From NCBI GenBank assembly GCA_017893485.1, contig CM030363.1:112029073-112093072 (forward strand): 64,000 bases of DNA, given 5' to 3'. The notes below the pieces were generated by a model, which saw nothing but the letters and a program-made list of their open reading frames with translations, had not been told where the DNA came from and searched no databases. This stretch comes from Hemerocallis citrina. Taxonomy: Eukaryota > Streptophyta > Magnoliopsida > Asparagales > Asphodelaceae. Both the position numbers and the translations under genes were made by a program. Below, one piece after another: positions 45,102 through 59,201 of the stretch; position 1 is the first letter of the stretch; every line of letters begins with the position of its first letter.

Positions 45102-45732
45102 AAACACAAAGAAAGCTATCAAGTGGATCTCCTTCAATCCCTCCAAAAATCAAAGGCTTAGATCTAACCTCACAAAACATATTCCCCCCCCCCCCCCCCC
45201 CAAAAGTTCCCCTCCAAAACTCAAATTCAAATCCCCCACCCAAAACAACTCCTATATTTATTTAATTTTTTTTCCCCTCTCTCTCTCCCTCCCTCTTCTA
45301 TTCAAAAAATTAAGAAACTAAAAAAATTAAAAAACTAAAAAAAATAAAATTTAAAAACTTTAAAAATAATTCAAAAAAAATCATATAATATGTTTTTTGC
45401 CCTATGTTTGCTACTTCAATTAATTTGCTGGACCTCCAAAACTATTTTATATGATCAAACAAGGTGTACCGTTCCAAAGACGTGCCTACAACGGGCAAAC
45501 CTAGTATATATATATATATATATGTATATATATAAACTCAAAGTGTAAAACTTGAAGTTATATGCTTTCAGTTTTATATATAAAACCAAAAGTTTTATAT
45601 AATAAAACTCGAAGTTTTATTACTTTAATATTAGAATTTGAAATCCTAAAAATAATATATATATATATATATTCAAACCCGAAGTTTTGATATTATAATT
45701 AGATTGAGACCCAAAGTTCTCTATATTGATAT
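44452..45732 (+). other. Copia 1 leader with microsatellites
   Basis: This is sequence between the presumed primer site and the family C insertion. It contains repeated 'TTTTAAGTTCTAAATTTTAT' (44947-45005), a (TA)n run 45013-45098, a C run 45184-45201, a second (TA) run 45504-45536, and 'AAACTCGAAGTTTT'-type repeats to 45715. No coding sequence; frames over the TA runs are artefacts. Confidence 0.45.
45013..45098. repeat. (TA)n microsatellite
   Basis: About 43 TA dinucleotides. The 'YIYIYI' frame on the minus strand is only this repeat. Confidence 0.97.
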
Positions 45733-46389
45733 TGTAACACCCCGAAAAATTGAGTTGTGACAACTTTGCCACTCGTGTGTTTTGCACATGTATTTTGTAT
45801 CGTTACGTATAATTTCCGTAACACTATTAGTATAAATATTGTACGTATTTTTGTATCACGATTGTTTATATATATATATATATATATTCATTATCTCGAA
45901 TTCGATTATGTATTTGAATTTATTTTTGGTCTTCTATTTAAATTTTAACTCAAATATTTTAATATTTTTTACGTGCATTGCACGTATTTTTAATGCACGT
46001 GTCAATTATGTATATTTTATCGTTACGCGAAATATCCGTAATATTATCAATATAAATATTTATACGTATGTTGTATTTCAGTTGTTTATAAACATTTCTC
46101 CATTGCTCAAATCCATTTTGTATTTGAATATTTATGGATATGCCGCACGTGTTTGCAGTGCACGTGTTGGTTGTAATTTTTTTTCAAAATAAAATTTATG
46201 AAGTGTGTACGTTTATATTATTTGTGCATAAAACTTTTTATTTTGATTTAATTTAAACTAGTTTATTAAATCCACATTAAAATATGAAACAAATGCATTT
46301 ATATTAAATTAAAACTCCTAATATTTTGTGTGTAGTTATGTACACACACAAAAACGTGCAAGCCTGTGCACACCCCGACATCCATTGAC

Positions 46390-46561
46390 TGGCTACATTT
46401 CTGATGAGGGAAATTAGGGTTATATTTAAGCATTTGAGTGAGGGTAGAAGTAGTGGGGTTGGGATAGTTAGTGGGGTACATTTCTGTTGATGGAAATTAG
46501 GGTTATATTTAAGCATTTGAGTGAGGGTAGAAGTAGTGGGGTTGGGATAGTTAGTGGGGTA
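46390..46561 (+). repeat. ~85-bp perfect-looking direct repeat
   Basis: 'GGAAATTAGGGTTATATTTA' through 'GGGATAGTTAGTGGGGTA' occurs at about 46408-46480 and 46493-46562, with 'ACATTTCTG(A/T)TGA' before each. The near identity suggests a recent duplication. Confidence 0.9.
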
Positions 46562-46596
46562 GTTAATGTTGATTATATGTAGTTATTAGAAGCTTT

Positions 46597-47030
<434 letters not shown>

Positions 47031-48949
47031 CTTACTCCACTTTATTTTGAATTTTAGTACATTCTCATTGGGGTAGGAGCAATTAATTTCGGAAATCATT
47101 TGGGTGGGCGTTTCCTTGGTTTCTAACTTTTTTTTGATAGGAAATATGTCATGAAATCATGATTATGTGTAGCTTTAAATTCTTTTAGATTGTAATTAAA
47201 TTCGAATGCATCTAAATTTAATGAGGGGATAATAAAGAAAAGAAAATCGAATATCATGCATTAAATTTCTAAAATCTTGTTAGTAGGAGAATGCCATGTT
47301 TGCTAGTCAAATTATTAAATAGGAATGATCATATTATATTGAAAAATAGCATGAGTTGTAGTCGTAGATATAATTGCTCATTTAGTATGAATGAATTATA
47401 TCTGGAAGTAGATATGTAAATTTGATAGATAAAACCATAGATAATATAAATATTGAATTCCCACAATATTATTTTTCTTTGTGATGTGGTTAAAATATGG
47501 AGTTCAATTTTACAAATTTAGAATTGGTATGCATTTCGAATGTTAGAATAAATGTTTTTTTTATTAGGTAGAATAGTATATTTCAATTTGTGAAGGGTTT
47601 TAAACAAATGTGGTGTTGGACTTACTAGTTGGTGCATGGTGGCTGGCGCTCGTCTGTGCTGGTTGTGGGTTCGAGTCCTTGGGGGGCTCTATTTCTTTTT
47701 AAAAATCCCTATGAATTCTCAAACAGTAGACATAAATATATAGAAGTTTTTTTGAGTCTCTTCTACACCAACAGTTGGTGGACTTCTTGGTTGTTGGGTG
47801 CTGTTTAGGGTGCCGGTGTGGTCGGTTTTGTACAAATTTTTATTTTTAAACTCCTTTTCATTGAGGAAAAGTTTAGAATTAATATAGAGTATTAATGCAA
47901 TATTTTGACAGGATTATACGGATCATTTTGTGGACAACTACATTGTAAAGTAAATTACTTTAAAAAGGAATTTTGAAGTTATTCGTTTTAAATTAAAATT
48001 GACTGAAAGAGTGAAATGCGATGATTTTATTTTAGATATATTCTAAAATTGTTATATTTTATGAAAGCGAATTTAATTTGGAGTTTATGTAAATTGTTTT
48101 GAAGAATTAAGAAATAATCGAAGAATGAAAGTGTGGAAAATTAGACGTATGATATTTGTAATGGTTTTATCAAGTTAAAATGTTATTGAAACGTTGTATA
48201 CAGGGACAAGAAGTTCATTATTTACTTGAGATTGATAAATTTAAAGGGACAAAATGAATGAATCAAATGAGTTATAATGAATGAGAAATTCATATGAAGA
48301 CGTTAAGAGTAACCCAGAAGATCTCTGAATTGAGATGTGTGGTTCTAGGAGTTGAGCGAGACCCATAGTGATCGGCAAATTATAATGAATTTTGAGATAT
48401 GGCCAATATGGGCCTGAGTTCTCGGTGAGTGAGTTTAAGTCCGGTAGGGTAATGTAGCTTTAGGCCATGGAAACTAAAATTTAACTACGGACCGGTACTA
48501 GAAAAGAAGATGTGATGAGACCTGGGCAAACATAAGTGAGATGTTTCTATGTAGTCGGGCGGTGAATTCCGGGACTATGGATCCAGTCGAGCGGTGTACT
48601 CCGGAACTAAGATTGCTGTGGTGAGAGATGAGCTTCCATTATTTTCGGGATTATGAATGGTCGGGTTGTGTACTCTGGGATCATGAATACTCGGGCGGAA
48701 GGAAGACGTGTCTCTAATATATTCCCGGCTAGAAAAGCATTCGCGGGATGTCTGCACGAGGTGGATTATGTATAGTCGGGCGGTGTACTCCGGGGCTGGA
48801 ATCAATACTCGTGGGACATCTAAACCTTGTTTTGTTACGGTAGTAAGACTTCATAACAACGGATTGAACCCTATAATAAGGAGTACGTTAAGAGCTTGCC
48901 CTCGGACCTATGTAGTACGGGATGCATAGAATCCGAACAAGTGCGCAAT

Positions 48950-51900
48950 TGTAACCCCTGCTCCTGTTAATACGTATTTTTTATGTATTTTTTCGTATTT
49001 CAAATTCTTAGTTTCTTGTAACTAATTCTTCTCAAATGATTATCGATTTTCAACCTGAATTGTATTTCATTCTAGGATTTTGATATGATACCTAAATGTT
49101 GAATCTCTTATTTTGGTTAATTATTCAAATCAATTCATTTATTCGATTACTTGTTACATTCTACAATTATATATATCCTTTTCATTTAATTATTGCTTGA
49201 AGCCTAGGTCCAGTCTAAAATAATATTATCATTAAAACTACTTTATGAAGCCCAATATTCAATTAGTCAATTATTTAAATATTTAATTTGAAGCCCAATT
49301 GCTATTTATTATAAGCCCAACTTTATATTTTGATTTCATTATTTATTAATATCTAACTTGAGCCCAAAGTTTAGCCCAATCCTATAACTAATTTATTAAA
49401 ATGTTTTGAGCCCATAAACCAAGCCCAAATCTAAACCCAGTACCTATATGTATTTGTCTAGAATCAATCCTGTATACTTACCCATATACAAATCTTTTCA
49501 CGTTCCCACACTTTGCACATTCCCGTACCTACAACCCCCCACTATCTCCAACTACCCACTATTAATATTATATTATTATATAACTCTCCCAACCTCTTCA
49601 TCTTTCCCCCTCCTCTGTCTCCCAAAACCAAACAGAGAACCCCGCTATCATCACCCAACGCTCTCGTCGTCTTCCTCCTCCTCACCCCTCGCTTCTCCTC
49701 AACTCCGTCATCTTCTCTGCACCTCGAGCCACTGCCCTGCCTCCTCGAAGACTTCAACCATCTCCGCCACTATCTCAATCACTGCCATCACACCGACTGC
49801 CTGCCACCATTGCCTCCTCCACAGTCGAGCACCTCTTCTTCAACCTCGCGACCCACCGTCTCTGTCTAGTCACAGCCATCGTGCCATCATCCTCCTCCCG
49901 TCACTCACCCTCGAGCCTATTGCTCGCCGTCGAAGCTCCATTGCAGCTCGAGCCTCCGCCTACCACCCCGCTCATCGCCCCTCATCCCGAACTCCATTCC
50001 GCATTGCCATTGAGACCCCCGAAGCACCTCGACCATCTCCTCAGTCCCCATCCTCCGAAGCTCGCCGTCTTCTTCCTCAGTGTTGGTGCCAAACCCATCG
50101 AAGTTTCCTCCCGGTTCTCCATCGCCACCCTCTGCTCCACCTGCGACAACCTCGCAGCCTCTCTCCTGAGCCTCGACTACACCTCCAGTAAAGCCCGTAC
50201 CCCGCCATCTCGCCGGTGCTCCCCTCCATCGTCTACCTCATCCTGTCTTTGCCTCCTTCCATTACCGTCCGCATCCTCGCCAGTTCTTCTCTGCCATCCA
50301 CAACCACCATTGCCAGCCAAACTCCTCTTCATCGCAGTCACAACATCGCTGTGCCTTGCCCCTCTTTGTCGTCGTCCAAGCCCCAAAACCTCGCTGTTTT
50401 TGCCTCCCCTGATTCGCTGTGAAACAGAGTCGCTTGCTCGACGCTCTGCCGTCCTTCGCTGCTGCGTCGCTTCACGACTGCAGCACCGCTGCCAGTCGTC
50501 CCGCTCGATGCCAGCATCTCCAGTCATCACCATGGCCGCCGTCCCCTCTCCCACCTACTCTCTCTCTCCGTTGCGTTAGAGAGGACGAAAGCACAGTGGG
50601 TGTTTCGGTGTGTGTTGTGTTAGTGTAGGGGATCCTGTTCCCTGGTTGCTGTTTGGGGGTGTGAAGAGATCTGCTCTTGTATATGCTGTTTGCCTTGTGT
50701 TGCTGTTTTGGGGAAAGTTTGCCGTTTGGTGTTTTGTGAGGAGAGGGGATTAATATTGCTGTTTGGTGTTTTGTGGAGTGTTGTTGTTGTGATGATAGTG
50801 GTCTCTTGCTGTGTATGCTGTTCTCCTACGGTTGGTTGCTTAGTTGTGCACGTGGAGTGCACTTGTCGTCCTCAGGATGCTCATCTCGTTATTCTTTTAA
50901 TATTCAGAATTGTCTTCTAACAGGTAAGCGTCTCTTGAACTCACTTTTATTGTTTCTAGTTCAAGAAAACACTCTTTGAAATCCGGCAAGTAGTAATCAA
51001 TTTGAATATCATATCTAATTGAACTCCATTGTTTATTTATTGTACCATGTTATTGATTCATAGTTGTCTTATTGTGCCATTGCTATTGAAATAAAAAATT
51101 GAACCGTAAATTTATTGTACTATTGAACATTCACATATATTGCCTTGTCATTTGCTTGACTTTGTACTGAGGTTTCGACCCGGTTCTTGACACAGAAACT
51201 TAAAACCTTGCACATAGAAATTGTAGTACACTGAGTACATATATTGTTATGTTTTGCATATAAACCGTGCTTTCCATATTTAATGAATTGTACCATGTAT
51301 ATTTCATGTATTGTATAGTCTTGATATCATCTTGAAATTGTACTAGTGCTACCGATCTCATCGATTGTACCTATTGCATGAGTATTGATATCATCGTCTA
51401 CATTGATCACATGCATGATCATAACTGATTGTTAATAAAATGGTAACAAGCCTGGGTAATAAGGGTTTACTTAATAGTGGATAATCTCAGAAAATGTACT
51501 TGGTAGGGCCATTCTTGTTTACATGGATTATTGACATGGAAGGTGGAGAAATACTTGTGAACTTGTGAACTCGTTATCTTGTTATCTTGTTCTCATGTTA
51601 TCTTGTTACACCCAGTACACGCTCTGTAGATCCCACCACGAAGTCTAAAATGAACACCGTTTTGTATGCACCGAACCTGTGGTATGGGGCGTAGTAGTAC
51701 GTGCATTAGTTAGGATTGATAAAAGACTTATAGACATAAATGAACACCGAACATTGACATTAATACTGAATATTGGTTATTAAACAATGATTCCTGATTT
51801 CTGAATTATTGATTATCAACTTTTGATTTTATTATCGTTTTTTATTTATTGACTTCGATATCGTTCCAATTTCTGTTCTTGTTATATAGTCCTTTATTTC

Positions 51901-52240
51901 CTATTTTACTGCTTCTTACTACTTGTCGCCCATAGCTTGCTCTAACGGGTTATCTTCCTCTTTCTTTTGAGTTATGTTGTATAGGTACAGTGATGGGTAA
52001 CTAAAAGGAACTCGTCGAACTGTTATTGCATTGCATATTCTCGAGCTATTTGGTAGGTTCTTGTATACCCGAGATTTGGTTATTGGATTTTATTCTCGAT
52101 TACGTAATTAGGTTTTCTGCATGGTTGTGATTATTTCTTTTCATGTTGTTGAGTTAAGACTGGTACAACTTATGGATGATGTTAAAATCATTCGCTGGGC
52201 CTTCGTCATGGGCTTGTATTCTCATATAACGGGAACAGAG
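48950..52240 (+). mobile_element. Family A LTR, first of a tandem pair
   Basis: It starts TGTAACCCCTGC after GCAAT (48945-48949). It closely matches the LTR starting at 52247, base for base over long stretches. Features: AT-rich U3, pyrimidine-rich GC-rich leader (49600-50570), TGTTTGGGG-rich segment, 5' splice site CAG|GTAAGCG (50924), the 'CACCGAACCTGTGGTATGGG' block (51668), and a 3' splice candidate near 51984. The terminal 'CTTATGGATGATG...ATTCGCTGGGC' box follows, with the last ~15 bases altered (GGGAACAGAG rather than AAGCGGGGCGTGACA). It is followed by another GCAAT (52241-52245). The 247- and 232-codon Pro/Ser frames in the leader are not maintained in the sister copy. Confidence 0.85.
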
Positions 52241-52245
52241 GCAAT

Positions 52246-55200
52246 TTCTAACCCCTGTTCCTGTTAATACATATTTTTCATGTATTTTTCCGTATTTCAA
52301 ATTCTTAGTATCTTATAACTAATTCTTCTCAAATGATTATCGATTTTCAACCTGAATTGTATTTCATTCTATGATTTCGATATGATACCCAAATGTTGAA
52401 TCTTTTATTTTGGTTAATTATTCAAACCAATTTATTTATTGGATTACTTTTACATTCTATAATTATATATATCCTTTTCATTTAATTATTGCTGAAGCCT
52501 AGGCCCAGTCTAATAATAATGTTATTATTAAAACTACTTTTATGAAGCCCAATATTCAATTATTCAATTGCTTAAATATTTAATTTGAAACCCAGTTGTT
52601 TAACTATTTATTATAAGCCAAACTTTATATTTTGATTTCATTATTTATTAATGCCTAACCTGAGCCCAAAGTTTAGACCAATCCTATAACTAATTTATTA
52701 AAATATTTTGAGCCCATAAACCAAGCCCAAATCTAAACAAAGTACCCATATGTAATTGTACATAATCAATCCTGTATACTTACCCATATACAAATCTCTT
52801 CATGTTCCCAGACTTTGCACATTCCCGTACCTACAACCCCCCACTATCTCCAACTACCCACTATTAATATTATATTATTATATCTCTCCCCATCTCTTCA
52901 TCTCTCCCCCTCATCTGTCTCCCAAAACCAAACAGAGAACCCCGCTATCATCACCCTCTGCTCTCGTCATCTTCCTCCACCTCACCCCTCGCTTCTCCTC
53001 AACTCCGTCATCTTCCCCACACCTCGAGCCATAGCCCTGCCTCCTCGAAGACTACAACCATCTCCGCAACTGTCTCAATCACTGCCATCACACCGACCGC
53101 CTGCCACCATTGTCTCCTTCACAATCGAGCACCTCGTCTTCAACCTTGCGACCCACCGGTGCCGTCTAGTCGCTGCCATCGCGCCATCATCCTCCACCCG
53201 TCGCTCACCCTCGAGCCTACCGTTCGCCTTGCCTCTCGCTCGCTGTCGAAGCTCCTTTGTAGCTCGAGCCTCCGCCTGCTACCCCGCTCATCGCCCTTCG
53301 TCCCGAACTCTGTTTTGCATCGCCACCAAGACCCCCGAAGCACCTCAAACATCTCCTCAGTCGCCAACCTCCGAAGCTCATCGTCTTCTTCGTCGGTGTT
53401 GGCGCCAAACCCATCAAAGTTTCCCCCCGGTTCTCCGTCGCCACCCTCTGCTCCACCTGCGAAAAACCTCGTAGCCTCTCCCCTGAGCCTCGAATACACC
53501 TCCAATCGAGCCCGCACCCTGCCATCTTGCCGGAGCTCCCCCTCCATCATCTCCCTCATCCTGTCTCTGCCTCCCTCCATTACTATCCGCATCCTCGCCA
53601 GTTCTTCTCTGCCATCTGCAACCAACATTGCCAGCCGAACTCCTGCTCGTCGCAATCGCAACACCGCTGTGCCTCGTCCCTCCTCGTCGTCATCCAAGCC
53701 CCAAAGCCTCACTATTTTTGCCTCCCCTGTTTCGCTTCGAAACAGAGTCGCTAGCTTGTCGCACCGCCGTCCTTCACCGCTGCATCGCTTCCCGACTGCA
53801 GTGCCGCCGCCAGTCATCGCTCTTATCGCCAGCGTCTCTAGTCATCTCCATGGCCACTGTCCCCTCTCCATCATACTCTCTCTCTCCGTTGCGTTGGAAA
53901 GGACAAAAGCATAGTGGGTGTTTCAGTGTGTGCTGTGTTGGTGTAGGGGATCCTGTTCCCTGGTTGCTGTTTGGGGGTGTGAAGAGATCTGCAATTGTAT
54001 TTGCTGTTCGCCTTATGTTGCTGTTTTGGGGAAAGTTCGCTGTTTGGTGTTTTGTGAAGAAAGGGGATCAATATTTCTGTTTGGTGTTTTGTGTAGTGTT
54101 GTTGCTGTGTAGATAGTGGTCTCTTGTTGTGTATGCTGCTCTCTTGTGGTTGGTTGCTTAGTTGTGCACGTGGAATACACGTGTCGTCGTCGGGATTCTC
54201 ATCTCATTATTCTTTTAATATTCAGAATCGTCTTCTAACATGCAAGCCTCTCTTGAACTCATTTTTATTGTTTCTAGTTCAAGAAAACACTCTTTGAAAT
54301 CCGGCAAGTAGTAATCAATTTGAATATCATATCTAATTGAACTCCATTGTTTATTTATTGTACCATGTTATTGATTCATAGTTGTCTTATCGTGCCATTG
54401 CTATTGAAATATTGCCTTGTCATTTGCTTGACTTTGTACGGAGGTTTCGACCCGACACAGAAACTTAAAACCTTGCTAAGAGAAATTGTAGTACACTAAG
54501 TCCAAATATTGTTATGTTTTGCATATAAATCGTGCTTTTCATATTTAATGAATTGTACCGTGTATATTTCATGTATTGTATAGTCTTGATATCATCTTGA
54601 AATTGTACTAGCTACCGGTCTCATCGATTGCACCTGCTGCATGAGTATTGATATCATCGCCCACATTGATCACATGCATGTTCATAACTGATTATTAATA
54701 AAATAATAACAAGCCGGGGTAATAAGGGTTGACTTAGTAGTGGATAATCTCAGAAAATGTACTCGATAGGTCCTTTCTTGTTTACATGGACTATTGACAT
54801 GGAAGGTGGAGAAATACTTGTGAACTTGTGAACTTGTTATCATGTTATCATGTTATCATGTTTTCTTGTTACACCGAGTACATGCTCTGTAGATCCCTCC
54901 ATGAAGTCTAAAACGAACACTGTTTTGTATGCACTAAACCTGTGGTATGGGACGCAGTAGTAAATGCATTAGTTAGGATTTATAAAAGACTTATAGACAT
55001 AAATGAACACTGAACATTGAAATTAATACTGAATATTGGTTATTAAACATTGATTCCTGATTTCTGAATTATTGATTATCAACTTTTGATTTTGTTATCG
55101 TTTATTGTTTATTGACTCCGATATCGTTCCAATTTCTGTTCTTGTTATATAGTCCTTTACTTCCTATTTTAATGCTTCCTACTACTTGTCGCCCATAGCT

Positions 55201-58200
55201 TGAAGTGCCCAAATTTCCAATATGATATCTCAGAAATACGTGGCACAATTCCCAGCATCAACTTCAATTGCAATAGTAAACATAGCCAAAAACACAAATA
55301 ATTTTATTTCAACTTTTATTACAACATTTGTTTACAAAATATAGCGGAATACAAAACATTGAATTACAATATTTCTTTACAACACTTTCTTTTACAAGTT
55401 TACACAAGTTCTATAACATCACTTTATCTCAAGCATCCAAATCCAAAGCTATAGGCACCTACCTGTAAAACATGAGGTTAGAGATAACTCTAACTCCCAA
55501 AACTACAGGGGTCAGCCATAACGGTGTGAGTGACATAAAAGAAAACAACATAAATAAAACATAAGGCATAGAGTCATAAACAATATGTATTAACAACAAG
55601 AATAAATGAAATGAGAAATAACAATAAGTAAAGCATAAAAACATCAAGGAATATAAGATAGTAAATAGTAATACATGAAAACATCAAGTGAATCTAGACT
55701 AAGTGTCAAGTGTAGGAAAAAAGGAAAACACAAGCATAAAACCAAGTCAAGAAAATATCAGTGCTATATGCTGTCTCTCTAATGCATACTTGTCGGATTC
55801 TATGCATTCCATAGTACATAGGTCCGGTGCAAGCCCTTAACGATCTCCACTTTATAGGGTTAAATCCCTCGTTATGCAACTAATCCTACTACGGTGATGG
55901 AAACAAGCCCAGAATACTCCGCGAATAGGCACCACAGCCTTCGACGCGCAAGCATCATGTAAGATAGACCGGAGAATCACCTCCCAACCGTGTACCCCAC
56001 GAATAGGCTTGCAAGGTCCACGGCGTGCAGATACACCAGGTACATTCCGTAAATAGGCCTGCCGACCCTCGACACGCGAATGCACCCTGCATGCTCCGTG
56101 AATAGGCCTGCAGACCCTCGATACGCGAACATACAAATGTCCTCTCGAGACAGAACAACACACAGTCCTGGAACGCATTCGTTGGACTAACAGACCAGAG
56201 CATATACTCACGTTTCCTAAGTTCCATCACATCTCCACTAGTGCCTATCCTTAAGTTAGTTATTATTAAAACACAAAAATCCTCACCTCTAGAGTTAGTG
56301 TATCCTGCCGGACTTAATTCCACAAAACAAACCCAAGACCCTGCAGGTCTAAATCCACAAATCTCATTTCCCGGTTTACAGGACTCCCACTCCACTCCTA
56401 GAGAAATCATAACTCATCCATCAAGACCAAAACTTTCAATAAAACTTACAAATCCATCGTCAAAACGATTATATGAAGAAACTTCTTAAATCAACAAAAA
56501 TCCAAATCTTATATAAAATTCCAGAATCCAAATAAATATTAGATCTATTAAATAACTGAAAACCATATTTTTAAGTTGTAGAATATCACAAAATATCATT
56601 TCCTTTGAAAGCACATATAACTCAAATAAGGTCCAAAAGAATACATTTAAAGTTCCAACATAAATCTCTATAAAATATTTAAATCTGTAGTAAAACATCT
56701 TTTGAAATAATATAATATTGAAGGAACAATCGATCAAAAGAAGCATCAGAAAACTCAAGAAAACACCAGTCAGAGCAGTAGTAGTCGACTACATAAAGTA
56801 GTCAGTCGACTGTCCCGCGTGAAACCCAAACTCAAGAAAACATCAAGCAATGCACTGACAGTCGACCGCATACTGTAGCTAGTCGACTATCCTGCGGAAA
56901 AATTCGAAGACTCAAGAAAACCACAATCATAGAAGTAGCAGTCGACTGTCCCGCAGGAAAATCGAACACTTACAGAAAACATTAATTCAGAGCAGAGACA
57001 GTCAACTATATAAGGTAGTCAGTCGACTGTCCTGCAGGAAAATTTGAGACTTAAGAAATACTTCAGCCAGGACCCCGACAGTCGACTGTCAACTGTCAGA
57101 CCTCCAGACTGCAGTTTAAAGGTTATGCATGTTTTAACCGGTACACGATTCCACTTTGTAAAAACCAAAAATTTGAAGAACTAATTTCCTAAGATAATTA
57201 ATTGTAACATGTGTAACATATAGGAGTTATTAAAACACATCAAAACATATCAAGATCTCGAAATAGGAGTTTTACCCAAAAATCTTTCAAAACAACATCT
57301 TATATACATATTGTTCAAATACGAATTTTAACATCAGTTTAGACTTCAAATATCCATCAATAAAAGTAGTAATGAGTTTAAAACTATCTCAGACCCAAAA
57401 CAATTGAAATCCGATCAAAACTCCATCAAAACACACGAAAACACAATTTCTTCGAAAACAATGAAATAAGATATATGTACACATGTTTGTGCGCCAAGAA
57501 AACTTCAAAACTCAACAATTAGAAATATTGAAATATTTAGATTTAATCTCAGTACTAAAACCAATCATATCCCATTGAAAACTTCTTAAAACTTAACAAA
57601 ATCATGAAATCCCCAAATTGATTGTAATGCATAGATCCAAATCTAAACCCCCTTTTCTCAAAACTCCAAGACTTAATTCTTAGATCCAATAGCCATTATA
57701 TTCATCCACAATCATCCATAATAAATTATCCATGCATATAAGTATCATAACAATCACTAATCAAGTTTCTACTCAACGAAAAACCCCTAAGTAGAGTCAT
57801 GCATTTATATCCAAGTAAAGGTAATCTTTTTATCCACTTTATGCAATACCTTCACACAACACTTCTCAACAAGTCAAAACAGCAAATATGTGAAGGAAAA
57901 CAACCTACTCATGATTTCTATTCAGTTCTTTAACAATCTCAAGTCAACAAATTAAGGTTTCAATTATCAATAATATAGTTTCTTGAAAGGATTTACTTTT
58001 AATTCATCTACTCATCAAAACTTCATATATCATCATACAAACTCCTAGCATGCTTTCTAATAGATAGAACATCACATACAACTTACATAAAACAAAACAA
58101 AACAAAACATGTCACTCACCTTGTTGAAGAAATCGAATGAAGACAAATAAAAAATAAGAAAAGCCTCTCCTTCGCAAGAAATCCAATATCTTCTCTTTAA

Positions 58201-59201
58201 ATCTCCAAGAAATAATAATAATAAAATTCTTTGTGTTGTGCAGCAAAAGACAACTGCACTCCACCTTTTAAATAGGCCGGAATATAGGTTTTTAGGATTT
58301 TGAACACATTTGCAAAAATACTCCTTTTAAATATAACTTTACAAAATTAGATCCCCATACTAGGAAATTAGTTAAAACCAATTTAATCGAGTTCAAAAAT
58401 TAAAAAGATCCCCCACTAGCATCAGCCGACACTGTAGGGAAAACCCAGAAAAGAATTTTGCATTTTCATCCCTTCAAATAGTAATTTTGTAAAAAGATCA
58501 TCTTTTATCAAAACTTGTAAAATATATCAAATGTGTTGAAACAAAAGGTAAACTTTTTACTCCTGAATTAACTAGGCAATATATCCAGCCCAAAATCCAA
58601 AAATCTGGAGTTTTCACTCCAATTGGTAATTTTGCACAAAAGTTCTTCATTTCGTAATATTTACAAATAGGTCCAATAAATATCAGAAAAATCTAGAAAA
58701 TTCAAAAATAATATATAATAAAAAATAATGATTTTCTACAAAAATAATTTTTGACTTTGAACTTCCCAAGAAAACATTTGCACGTGTAAAAAGATAATTT
58801 TCGGAAAAATCTTTATTAAATTTCCAAAAATCATTTTAACTCATTTATAAATCTTAAAAATAATATTTAAAAATACGGGGTACTACATAACTTGCTCTAA
58901 TGGGTTCTCTTCCTCTTTCTTTTGAGTTATGTTATACCGGTACAGTGATGGGTAACTGAAAGGAACTCATCGAACTGTTACTGCATTGCATATTCTTGAG
59001 CTATTTGGTAGGTTCTTGTATCCCAAATTTGGTTATTGGATTTTATTCTCGTTTATGTGATTATGTTTTCTACGTGGTTGTGATTATTTCTTTTCATGTT
59101 GTTGAGTTAAGAATGGTACAACTTATGGATGATGTTAAAATCATTTGCTGGGCCTTCGTCACGGGCTCGTATTCACGTATAACGAGAAGCGGGGCGTGAC
59201 A
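52246..59201 (+). mobile_element. Family A LTR, second of a tandem pair, with nested family D
   Basis: It begins TTCTAACCCCTG (expected TGTAACCCC), ends AAGCGGGGCGTGACA, and is followed by GCAAT (59202-59206). Excluding the nested family D element (55201-58887) and its duplicated target it is about 3.26 kb, the same length as the first copy. The leader holds 219-251 codon Pro/Ser-rich frames at 52815-53914 on both strands, again leader composition rather than protein. The 5' splice site is degraded (CATGCAAGC near 54243). One ~60-bp stretch present in copy one near 51100 is missing. Confidence 0.87.
55201..58887 (-). mobile_element. Family D large LTR, minus strand, TSD TAGCT/TAACT
   Basis: A second family D copy of 3687 bp, nested in the family A LTR at 52246-59201. 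The plus-strand end CGGGGTACTACA is the complement of the family D start; the other end, TGAAGTGCCC, is a diverged form of TGTAGAGCCCC. Flanks TAGCT (55196-55200) and TAACT (58888-58892) differ at one base, and the host sequence rejoins exactly as in the sister LTR near 51951. It has the same 5' splice site (CAAG|GTGAGTG on the minus strand near 58119) and 3' splice site (near 55464). The same 63-bp array (55910-56140), twin AGTCGACT motifs (56779-57090) and hairpin block (55794-55834) are present. No protein domain. Confidence 0.88.

Noticed and set aside
44992..45243. ORFs rich in Tyr-Ile repeats (also at 46598-47099)
   Set aside because: They are translations of TA, CT and GA microsatellites.
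49448..50579. Long Pro/Ser-rich ORFs (247 and 232 codons), and similar ones at 52815-53914, 10864-11601, 5183-5749
   Set aside because: They overlap on several frames and both strands of GC-rich, pyrimidine-rich LTR leaders. The sister LTR at 52246 has the same DNA but a different reading frame is open, so the protein is not conserved.
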